Assembly (NCBI GenBank): GCA_910584955.1
Contig: CAJUDC010000088.1
Coordinates: 1 to 11,308, forward strand
Reading direction: 5' to 3'
DNA from: an uncultured Paraprevotella sp.
Lineage (GTDB): Bacteria; Bacteroidota; Bacteroidia; Bacteroidales; Bacteroidaceae
Length of the DNA: 11,308 bases
This document shows, piece by piece, positions 1-6,807 of this stretch (position 1 is its first letter; each line of letters opens with the position of its first letter). The notes under the pieces are model-generated. The model was not told where the DNA came from and ran no database searches. It was given only the letters and a program-made list of their open reading frames with translations. The translations under genes were made by a program, and so were the position numbers.

Positions 1-1506
1 GTGATTCATTTGCAACAGTCCCTCGATATGCTGGCGCTGGTTACTCAAACGGGGCACCTTGTGCTGTCCTCCCAGTTTTCCTTTGGCTTTCAGCCAGTCG
101 TTGAACAGCCCTTTGCGGGCGGTTACCATTTCCAGCGGTTGCAGGGTGATGTCTTTGTAACGTTTGGCTTCGTAGTCGGAATTGATTTCCTGCAAGGCCT
201 TATCAAGCAAAGCGGCGAATGTGTCTGTCGAGGCAGGCGGAACGGCAAATTCCACCAGCCACTGATGGCGGCATTTACCCTGCGCATCCATAAAGACGGG
301 GGCAGCTGTGTATTCCAATACTTGTGCACCTGTGGCCTCACAGGCTCGTGCCAGTCCTTTTTCGGCGTTGTCTACAATAAGTTCTTCGCCGAAGGCATTG
401 ATAAAGAACTTGGTGCGGCCCGTAATGATGAACTTGTAAGGCTGTACGGAAGTGAACTTCACCGTGTCGCCTATCATATAACGCCACAAACCGCTGCTGG
501 TAGTGATCAGCATGGCATAGTTTCGGCCCGTCTCCACGCCCCACAGCGGCACCACTTGCGGGTGTTCGCTCTCCAGTTCGTCCATGGGCATAAACTCGTA
601 GAACACGCCGTAGTCGATCATCAGCAGCATGGCGGGATCCGTCGGATCGTTTTGCAGACCGAAGAAGCCCTCGCTGGCGTTGTATGTCTCCATATAGTGC
701 ATGTTCGGACTGGTAATCAACTGCCTGTACTGTTCGCGGTAAGGGGTGAACGCTACGCCGCCATGAAAAAATACTTCCAGATTGGGCCATACTTCTTCCA
801 GGTGTGTCTTGCCTGTAAGTTCCATTACGCGGGTCAGCACCGAAAGCATCCACGACGGTACGCCGCTCAGGTTCGTTACATTCTTTCCGATGGATTCACG
901 GGCGATCCGGTCGCGCTTCACCTCGAAATCCGACAGTAAAGCCGTACTTTTTTTCGGTACACGTACCAGGTTTACCAGCGGGTTGATGTTTTCGATCAAA
1001 ATGGCGCTCAGGTCGCCCACCAGGCTGCCTGGCAGGTTATAGTTGGGGGCGTGGCTCCCGCCCAGGATAAGTGCCTTCCCGTCGAACAGGCGGCTGTGCG
1101 GATTGTTCCGCAGGTAGAGCACCACGGCATCGGTGCCACCGGCATAGTGCGTATCGTGCAGTCCGTCGGAGCTCACGGGGATGAACTTGCTTTTGTCGTT
1201 GGTGGTACCCGACGATTTGGCGTACCATTGTACCCGGCCCGGCCACAACACGTCGCGTTCACCTTGGCGCATCCGGTCGATAAAGTTTTTGAGTTCTTCG
1301 TATGTATTCACCGGCGATGAGGCGGCAAATTGCGTATAGTTTGTGATACGGTCAAAATGATGGTTGCGTCCCCATTCGGTGACGCGTCCTTTTTCTATCA
1401 GGCGATGCAACGTCTGCATTTGCAGCGCTTCGGCCTGTTTGTCGTACTTCTCCAGTTTTTTTTGTCGGGGGTAGAAGACGGGTTTGATTATACCGGTTAA
1501 ACTCAT
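1..1506 (-). CDS. GH3-family (auxin-responsive promoter family) acyl-adenylate/amido synthetase-like protein, 3' end off the window
   Basis: The reverse strand is open from an ATG at 1506-1504 to the left edge, giving 502 residues with no stop. It begins MSLTGIIKPVFYPRQKKLEK. ANL-superfamily signatures of the GH3 type are visible: the phosphate-binding loop SSGTTNDKSK at about residues 98-107, TYNASEGFF at 274-282 (adenine-side motif), and GLWRYMIGDTVKF at 339-351 with the ATP-ribose aspartate. Plant GH3 enzymes adenylate a carboxylic acid and join it to an amino acid. Bacterial homologues are widespread in Bacteroidetes, but their substrate is not known to me, so amide-bond formation is a family inference. 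No signal peptide is seen, so it is probably cytoplasmic. From memory the family is just over 500 residues, so probably only a few codons are missing. It has its own -7 box 36 bp upstream. It lies 80 bp downstream of the GH27 gene on the same strand. Confidence 0.9.
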   Translation of the reverse strand, partial: MSLTGIIKPVFYPRQKKLEKYDKQAEALQMQTLHRLIEKGRVTEWGRNHHFDRITNYTQFAASSPVNTYEELKNFIDRMRQGERDVLWPGRVQWYAKSSGTTNDKSKFIPVSSDGLHDTHYAGGTDAVVLYLRNNPHSRLFDGKALILGGSHAPNYNLPGSLVGDLSAILIENINPLVNLVRVPKKSTALLSDFEVKRDRIARESIGKNVTNLSGVPSWMLSVLTRVMELTGKTHLEEVWPNLEVFFHGGVAFTPYREQYRQLITSPNMHYMETYNASEGFFGLQNDPTDPAMLLMIDYGVFYEFMPMDELESEHPQVVPLWGVETGRNYAMLITTSSGLWRYMIGDTVKFTSVQPYKFIITGRTKFFINAFGEELIVDNAEKGLARACEATGAQVLEYTAAPVFMDAQGKCRHQWLVEFAVPPASTDTFAALLDKALQEINSDYEAKRYKDITLQPLEMVTARKGLFNDWLKAKGKLGGQHKVPRLSNQRQHIEGLLQMNH

Positions 1507-1541
1507 GTCGGTGATAGGTTTGTAACAGATTGTTGAGCATG

Positions 1542-1549
1542 CAAAAGTA
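1542..1549 (-). promoter_or_regulatory. Bacteroides-type -7 promoter box for the GH3-family gene
   Basis: On the minus strand these bases read TACTTTTG, a perfect match to the Bacteroides consensus TAnnTTTG. They lie 36 bp before the GH3-family ATG, which fits a leader of about 30 nt. I see no TTTG at the usual -33 distance, although a TTTG sits 3 bp upstream of the box. This suggests the gene is transcribed separately from the GH27 gene rather than only by read-through. Confidence 0.6.
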
Positions 1550-1586
1550 GCGCAAACTTTTCAGACTGCCACGGTTTACACAGATT

Positions 1587-3257
1587 TTAATACATGTTTA
1601 GGGTAATGCAGTCGATGTCGGGCGCCCATCCTTTGTCGTTCCCCAGCCGGATGGTGTTGTAGCCTTGTTTCAGCCGTATGGTGATTTCCTTCCGGGCAGT
1701 CTGTTTATCCGAACCGCTGTTCAAGCTTTTGAGCTTCTGGGATTTTTTTCCGTTTACAGTGACGGTGATGTCGCGGTCTTCGGCACAAATGTAGTGCAGC
1801 GTGAGGGTGTATTTCCCGCCTTTCGGGCTATACACGTCGCGCCATTCCATCCAGTTGTCGGCTTCCTTGCCTAGTCGGCTCACTCCGGCTCCTCCCGACA
1901 GGCCGGCTTCTTCCATGTAGCCGATTTGTTCTCCCGTATTCCATAATTCCTGATAACGGTTCAGCCAGGCCCATTCGGCTTCATAGCGTGTGGTTTCCAT
2001 CCGCCGTTCCCCTTCCATTCGGAAGATGCGTACGCTGTGGGCCGGTATTTTTAAGATGTACCGTTGCTGTCCGTCTTTTATTTCGGGCACGTCGCGTCGG
2101 GCCAGGGCATCACGCACGTTCAAAGAACCTTCCAGTCCGATGTCTGTTCCACAGAAAGAAAAAAGGCGGTCTTCGTCGGTAGGGTTGTATAAAGCTACGG
2201 CCCGTGTGCGGCCTTCCGCTTCCCGTATATCCTTGGCTAGTAGTACTACCCCCTGTTCCTGCCGATACACGCGTGCTTGCAGGCCCAGTGCATCTTGGTT
2301 GATGGCGATCAGTTCGGGGTTCAGCAGCAGACGGAGTGATTTTTCGGGGATGGCGGTCAAATCGCATCCGATCAGAAGCGGCGAACTCATCATGCACCAC
2401 ATCCCGAAATGCGTCTGTTCTTCCGCTTCGCTCAGTCCGCGTCCGATTTCCAGCATATCCATGTCGTTATACCGTCCTTCTCCCGCATAGGCCGAGAGGT
2501 AGAGGTTGCGCCGGATGATACTTTTCACCGAGCCCCAGCTGGCGTTGATGTCGGGCGAAATGCGCCACGATGAGGCGACGTCATGTACCCATGTGCCCGG
2601 GAAGGCCCACCGGCATACATTCATGCGTACTTCCGCCCGGCCCGCTTTGTCGATGGCTTTTCGGATGGCAGTGTAACGTTCCCGTTCATCCAAGTCCAGT
2701 TTATCGGTATTTTGTCCGGGATCACCACCGCAGAAATCCACTTTGATGAAGTCGAATCCCAGTTCCTTGAAGTAGTAGGCTGCATCCTGTTCGTCGTGTC
2801 CGTACAGTCCCACGCCTTTGCCCAGTCGGTCACGGTCCCAGTAAGAACCGCAGGTGTTCCGCCCGGCGTCCGAGTAGATTCCCGCCTTGAAGCCTAAAGA
2901 GTGAAGATAGTCCACCACTCCTTTTAAGCCTTTCGGGAAACGTTCGGGATGGGTAATGAGCCGTCCCGAGGCGTCTCGTCCGCCGAAGAAACCGTCGTCA
3001 ATGTTCACATACCGGTATCCGGCGGCTTGCAGTCCGCTTGCTTTCATGGCATCGGCTTGCTTGCATATCAGTGTGTCGCTGATGTTCACCCGGTAAGTGT
3101 TCCACGAACTCCAGCCCATTGTGGGCGGATCATAAGCACGCAATGGCACGTTCGGCCACAGGGTGAATAGTCCGAATAGGGCGGCAATGATGGTCTGCCG
3201 GTAGCGGGAAATGGTTGAAAGCAATCCCGCACGAAAGAGGGAAAGAGGATAAATCAT
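1587..3257 (-). CDS. Secreted GH27 alpha-galactosidase-like glycoside hydrolase with C-terminal CBM35-like module
   Basis: This is a 556-residue enzyme expected to cleave terminal alpha-D-galactose, or related sugars such as beta-L-arabinopyranose that some GH27 members use. The N-terminus has basic residues (R18, R20), a hydrophobic stretch at about 22-34 and a plausible signal peptidase I site near VPLRA/YD at 41. There is no lipobox cysteine, so periplasmic export is likely. The GH27 barrel starts at MGWSSWNTY (47-55), followed by NIDDGF (85-90). KVDFC (172-176) supplies the nucleophile D174. WRISPDIN supplies D236, the acid/base, four residues after R232 as in human GLA. YNDMDML (263-269) and MMSSPLLIG (289-297) follow. 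A beta-rich all-beta domain then runs to about 414, and a YEAEWAW-type sugar-binding module spans about 424-556. No SusC/SusD or other glycosidase gene is beside it, so no polysaccharide utilisation locus is visible. A TTG at residue 12 is an alternative start. Confidence 0.93.
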   Translation of the reverse strand: MIYPLSLFRAGLLSTISRYRQTIIAALFGLFTLWPNVPLRAYDPPTMGWSSWNTYRVNISDTLICKQADAMKASGLQAAGYRYVNIDDGFFGGRDASGRLITHPERFPKGLKGVVDYLHSLGFKAGIYSDAGRNTCGSYWDRDRLGKGVGLYGHDEQDAAYYFKELGFDFIKVDFCGGDPGQNTDKLDLDERERYTAIRKAIDKAGRAEVRMNVCRWAFPGTWVHDVASSWRISPDINASWGSVKSIIRRNLYLSAYAGEGRYNDMDMLEIGRGLSEAEEQTHFGMWCMMSSPLLIGCDLTAIPEKSLRLLLNPELIAINQDALGLQARVYRQEQGVVLLAKDIREAEGRTRAVALYNPTDEDRLFSFCGTDIGLEGSLNVRDALARRDVPEIKDGQQRYILKIPAHSVRIFRMEGERRMETTRYEAEWAWLNRYQELWNTGEQIGYMEEAGLSGGAGVSRLGKEADNWMEWRDVYSPKGGKYTLTLHYICAEDRDITVTVNGKKSQKLKSLNSGSDKQTARKEITIRLKQGYNTIRLGNDKGWAPDIDCITLNMY

Positions 3258-3572
3258 GGTCTGTTTTTAGGGCAAAAATACGCATTAAAAATCTTTTTCA
3301 TGTATGTAGGTGGGAATAAATTGCAGCGATAGGACGGGAATTTACCTTGGAATAAAGGTTTTATTTCTGTGATACTCTCTTATTTTTTTTGAAAAAAGTG
3401 CGTTAAGCTGCTCTACCTGACAAAAATATTTCCTACATTTATGCCGGAAACGGCGCGGACGACCGGAGATACTTTTTGTAATAAAAAGAAGCAATTTGCC
3501 TTTGAGATCTTTTGCCGGTTCCTTATTGAACTGAAAAACAAATGATAAAGAAAAGAAATTATATAAGGAATA
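3258..3572 (+). promoter_or_regulatory. Divergent intergenic region and leader of the V-ATPase operon
   Basis: These 315 bp separate the GH27 gene from the ATPase operon; no credible gene lies here. The region must hold the operon promoter, but I find no perfect TAnnTTTG on the plus strand. Near matches are TATTTCTG at 3362-3369, TACATTTA at 3434-3441, and TACTTTTTG (one base too long) at 3470-3478. A small hairpin with a GAAA tetraloop (GCCG-GAAA-CGGC) sits at 3443-3454, and an A/T-only stem (CTTTTT/AAAAAG) at 3472-3488. The last 40 bp are A-rich and end in AAGGAATA directly before the subunit E start. The transcription start is not determined. Confidence 0.4.
3273..3280 (-). promoter_or_regulatory. 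Candidate -7 promoter box for the GH27 gene
   Basis: The minus strand reads TATTTTTG, a perfect TAnnTTTG match, ending 15 bp before the GH27 ATG. No -33 TTTG is obvious. The implied mRNA leader is only about 10-12 nt. Either the leader is very short, the true start is a little downstream (for example the TTG at residue 12), or the match is chance in AT-rich DNA. Confidence 0.45.
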
Positions 3573-4160
3573 ATGGAAAAGATTCAAGCACTTACAGAGA
3601 AGATTTACCGTGAAGGCGTGGAGAAAGGACAAGCCGAGGCGCAACAGTTGATCGAGGAGGCTCGCCGCCAGGCCGAACAGATAGTAGAGGAAGCCCGCCG
3701 TCAGGCTGCTGTCATAGAAAGCGAGGCCCGGAAAGAGGCTGCCGAACTGGATGCTCATACCAAGTCGGAACTGAAAATGTACGCCGCTCAGGCACTGAAT
3801 GCCTTGAAGTCGGAAGTGACGACGGTGATAGGCAACAAACTCACGTCGGAGGCGGTAGGCAAACTCACGTCGGATAATGACTTTTTGGGTAAGTTCTTGG
3901 TGGAACTGGCCGGCAAGTGGGCCGGTGGTGAGCCGGTGGTTATCTCTGCAGAGAATGCCGATGCGCTGAAAGCTTATTTTGCGACACATGCCAAGGCTCT
4001 TTTGGACAAGGGAGTTACTATAAATAAGGTGAACGGAAAGGATACGTTGTTCAGCATCGCACCGGCCGACGGCTCTTACAAGGTAAATTTTGGAACGGAG
4101 GAATTTGAAAACTATCTGAAAGAGTTCCTTAGACCCCAGCTTCGGGAGATGTTGTTTTAA
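3573..4160 (+). CDS. atpE: V/A-type ATPase subunit E (peripheral stalk)
   Basis: This is a 195-residue protein, the usual size for subunit E, and it is the first gene of the operon. It would form the peripheral stalk tying the A/B head to membrane subunit I. The N-terminal third is strongly helical, charged and alanine-rich. Four consecutive 11-residue units are visible at residues 16-26, 27-37, 38-48 and 49-59; the second and third are IEEARRQAEQI and VEEARRQAAVI. Such hendecads are typical of the right-handed coiled coil of E/G stalks. The C-terminal part (about 95-195) is the globular head-binding domain and ends LREMLF. The name follows the V-type convention and is not the F-type c subunit. 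AAGGAATA just before the ATG supports the start. The usual partner G/H is not encoded nearby. Confidence 0.88.
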   Translation: MEKIQALTEKIYREGVEKGQAEAQQLIEEARRQAEQIVEEARRQAAVIESEARKEAAELDAHTKSELKMYAAQALNALKSEVTTVIGNKLTSEAVGKLTSDNDFLGKFLVELAGKWAGGEPVVISAENADALKAYFATHAKALLDKGVTINKVNGKDTLFSIAPADGSYKVNFGTEEFENYLKEFLRPQLREMLF

Positions 4161-4173
4161 ACCCGATGCCGGT

Positions 4174-5022
4174 ATGAAGAATTATTATTGTTTGGTGGCG
4201 GGATTGCCCGATATTGCTCCCGATGATGCCAAACTGCATTTTACGGTAGCGGATTTCAAAAACGATTGTCTGCCCCAGTTGTCGGCGGATGATCGGCGTT
4301 TGGTGGAACTCTTCTACCGGCAGTTTGACAACCGCAACCTGTTGAGACTGTTGGCTGATGCCGAGACGGAAGATTTTGACGAACGGGGGTGCCTGACACG
4401 GGAAGCATTGTCGGAAGCCGTGGATGCCGTGCGTAAAGGAGGCGACAGAAGCCCGGAGATACCGGTTTATATATGGCGTTTTCTGGACAAGACCGTAGGA
4501 CCGGAAGCCGAAGAGCAGGAGACCCGTTTGTCGGAGGACGTGCTGGCAGCTTTTTATTATGCGTATGCGCTGCAATGCGGCAATGAATTTTTTGAACGTT
4601 GGTTCACTTTCAATCTGAATCTTAATAATATCCTGATTGCGCTGACGGCGCGGCGGTTCGGATTCTCGGCTGCCTCCTATCTGGTGGGCGAGAACGAAGT
4701 GACGGAAGCCCTGCGCACGTCCGCAGCCCGTGATTTCGGACTTGCGGCGGAGTGGGATTATTATGACGAACTGGTGCGTATCAGCGAGGTGACCGATCCC
4801 GTGGAAAAAGAGAAAAAATTGGATATGCTGAAATGGAACTGGCTGGAAGAGGAAACGTTTTTTCATTATTTCTCGGTGGAAAAGGTGTTTGCCTTCCTGT
4901 TGAAACTCGATATCATCGAACGTTGGAGCGTCATGGACAAGGAAAAGGGAGGGGCTATATTCCGCCGGCTTATCGACAGCCTGAAAGAGGAGGTAGAGGT
5001 GCCTGCCGAATACAAATCATAA
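4174..5022 (+). CDS. DUF2764-type protein of the V-ATPase operon; proposed diverged subunit C (AC39-like)
   Basis: This 282-residue, apparently soluble protein begins MKNYYCLVAGLPDI and resembles the DUF2764 family of unknown function found between V-ATPase E and A genes in Bacteroidetes. It has no signal peptide, no membrane segment and no nucleotide-binding motif. Two features suggest AC39/subunit C, the funnel joining the central shaft to the K ring. First, NLNNILIALTARRFG (149-163) resembles the N-I-x-x-L-x-R-A-x-R-x-G segment of AC39 proteins, and a weaker copy (FDNRNLLRLLADAE, 51-64) lies about 97 residues earlier; AC39 proteins are built from repeated helical units. Second, FSVEKVFAFLLKLDIIERWSV (from 233) followed by a glycine turn and IFRRLI resembles the conserved AC39 C-terminus. 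It starts 13 bp after E, and A follows 19 bp later, in the operon slot where C would be expected. The identification as C is inference. Confidence 0.8.
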   Translation: MKNYYCLVAGLPDIAPDDAKLHFTVADFKNDCLPQLSADDRRLVELFYRQFDNRNLLRLLADAETEDFDERGCLTREALSEAVDAVRKGGDRSPEIPVYIWRFLDKTVGPEAEEQETRLSEDVLAAFYYAYALQCGNEFFERWFTFNLNLNNILIALTARRFGFSAASYLVGENEVTEALRTSAARDFGLAAEWDYYDELVRISEVTDPVEKEKKLDMLKWNWLEEETFFHYFSVEKVFAFLLKLDIIERWSVMDKEKGGAIFRRLIDSLKEEVEVPAEYKS

Positions 5023-5041
5023 AAGAAACAACTCAAGATAT

Positions 5042-6799
5042 ATGGCAACAAAAGGAACTGTTATTGGTGTAATATCCAATATCGTAACCATTCAGGTGGA
5101 CGGACCGGTGGCACAGAATGAAATCTGCTACATCACCACGGGCGGCGACCGCCTGATGGCCGAGGTGATTAAAGTGGTGGGACAAAATGCCTATGTGCAG
5201 GTGTTCGAAAGCACCCGAGGCATGAAAGTAGGAGCAGTGGCCGAGTTTACCGGACACATGCTTGAAGTGACATTGGGTCCCGGTATGCTGTCGAAAAATT
5301 ACGACGGCCTGCAAAACGACCTCGACAAGATGGAAGGCGTATTCCTGAAACGGGGACAATATACCTATCCGTTGGATAAAGACCGGAAGTGGCACTTCAA
5401 GCCCATTGTAAAGCCCGGTGATACAGTAGGGGCTTCGGCTTGGCTGGGCGAAGTGGAAGAGAACCACCAACCTTTGAAGATCATGGCGCCCATAGCTATG
5501 GAGGGTACGGCTACAATAAAATCCATCCGTCCCGAGGGCGACTATCAGTGTGAAGAAGTTATAGCCGTGCTGACCGACGAGAAGGGAACGGAACGGGAAG
5601 TGACAATGGTGCAAAAATGGCCCGTGAAGATTGCTATGGACAATTATCGGGAGAAACCCCGGCCTTTCAAATTGCTGGAGACCGGTGTGCGCACCATTGA
5701 TACGATGAATCCGATTGTAGAAGGCGGTACGGGCTTCATCCCCGGCCCGTTCGGTACGGGAAAAACCGTGTTGCAGCACGCCATATCCAAGCAGGCCGAA
5801 GCGGATATCGTGATCATTGCCGCCTGCGGCGAGCGTGCCAACGAAGTAGTGGAAATCTTTACGGAGTTCCCCGAACTGGTGGATCCGCATACCGGCCGTA
5901 AGTTGATGGAGCGTACCATTATCATTGCCAACACCTCCAATATGCCGGTGGCTGCCCGCGAAGCATCCGTATATACGGCCATGACCCTGGCGGAGTATTA
6001 CCGCTCGATGGGATTGCGCGTGTTGCTCATGGCAGACTCTACTTCGCGTTGGGCGCAGGCGTTGCGTGAGATGTCCAACCGTATGGAGGAACTGCCCGGT
6101 CCCGATGCTTTCCCGATGGACTTGTCGGCCATTATCTCCAATTTCTACGGGCGTGCCGGTTATGTTTATCTGAACAACGGCGAGGTTGGTTCTATTACGT
6201 TCATCGGAACGGTGTCGCCGGCCGGTGGTAACTTGAAAGAACCCGTTACGGAAAATACCAAAAAGGTGGCCCGTTGTTTTTATGCTCTTGAGCAGGAACG
6301 TGCCGACAAGAAGCGTTATCCGGCTGTGAATCCTATAGATTCCTATTCCAAGTATATAGAATATCCCGAATTTGAGGCGTACATTACCCAACGTATCAAC
6401 GGAGAATGGACGGCCAAGGTGAACGATCTGAAGACGCGTTTGTTGCGAGGAAAGGAAATTGCCGAGCAGATTAATATTCTGGGTGACGACGGTGTGCCGG
6501 TGGATTACCACGAGGTGTTCTGGAAATCGGAGGTGATCGATTTTGTGATTCTCCAGCAGGATGCTTTCGACGAGATCGACGCCGTCACTCCGTTGGAGCG
6601 GCAGGAAGACATTCTGAATCTGGTGGTAGAGATTTGTAACACCGACTTTGCTTTTGACAACTTCCTGGATGTGATGGACTATTTCAAGAAGCTGATTAAT
6701 TTGTGCAAGCAGATGAATTATGCCGAATTCCGAAGCGAGAAATTCGAAGATTACAAGCGGCAGATCCGGGCCATGCTCGAAGAAAAGAAAGCTAATTAA
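5042..6799 (+). CDS. atpA: V/A-type ATP synthase subunit A (catalytic)
   Basis: This 585-residue catalytic subunit forms the alternating A3B3 head that hydrolyses or makes ATP. After the N-terminal beta-barrel (about 1-75) comes the A-specific bulge or non-homologous region (about 105-200, with WHFKP at 117-121). The Walker A loop GPFGTGKT lies at 235-242 with K241. GERANE (263-268) carries the catalytic glutamate E264; many family members read GERGNE. Walker B and the following segment, LLMADSTSRWAQALREMSNR (328-347), contain D332. VSPAGGNLKEPVTENTKKV (391-409) and the SYSKY segment (about 434-438) are also typical. All catalytic residues look intact, so an active enzyme is expected. The start, MATKGTVIGVI, lies 19 bp after the DUF2764-type gene with an A-rich leader. 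The B gene follows after 8 bp, so co-translation is likely. Confidence 0.97.
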   Translation: MATKGTVIGVISNIVTIQVDGPVAQNEICYITTGGDRLMAEVIKVVGQNAYVQVFESTRGMKVGAVAEFTGHMLEVTLGPGMLSKNYDGLQNDLDKMEGVFLKRGQYTYPLDKDRKWHFKPIVKPGDTVGASAWLGEVEENHQPLKIMAPIAMEGTATIKSIRPEGDYQCEEVIAVLTDEKGTEREVTMVQKWPVKIAMDNYREKPRPFKLLETGVRTIDTMNPIVEGGTGFIPGPFGTGKTVLQHAISKQAEADIVIIAACGERANEVVEIFTEFPELVDPHTGRKLMERTIIIANTSNMPVAAREASVYTAMTLAEYYRSMGLRVLLMADSTSRWAQALREMSNRMEELPGPDAFPMDLSAIISNFYGRAGYVYLNNGEVGSITFIGTVSPAGGNLKEPVTENTKKVARCFYALEQERADKKRYPAVNPIDSYSKYIEYPEFEAYITQRINGEWTAKVNDLKTRLLRGKEIAEQINILGDDGVPVDYHEVFWKSEVIDFVILQQDAFDEIDAVTPLERQEDILNLVVEICNTDFAFDNFLDVMDYFKKLINLCKQMNYAEFRSEKFEDYKRQIRAMLEEKKAN

Positions 6800-6807
6800 C
6801 AAGACAG

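Noticed and set aside
1..939. Plus-strand open frame of 312 codons at the left edge
   Set aside because: It is the shadow of the minus-strand GH3-family gene, whose frame stays open from 1506 to the edge and shows all family motifs.
1507..1586. Terminator between the GH27 and GH3-family genes
   Set aside because: No convincing stem with a T-run is found in the 80-bp gap, so read-through from GH27 into GH3 cannot be excluded.
3342..3989. Minus-strand open frame of 215 codons across the intergenic region and the start of subunit E
   Set aside because: Two thirds of it is antisense to the subunit E coiled coil. Its translation lacks recognisable motifs, and the intergenic part looks like non-coding AT-rich DNA.
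5033..6802. Long antisense open frame (589 codons) opposite subunit A
   Set aside because: Subunit A has intact catalytic motifs in the plus frame. The antisense translation is low-complexity-like, rich in H, R and G, with no recognisable domain; it is a codon-bias shadow.
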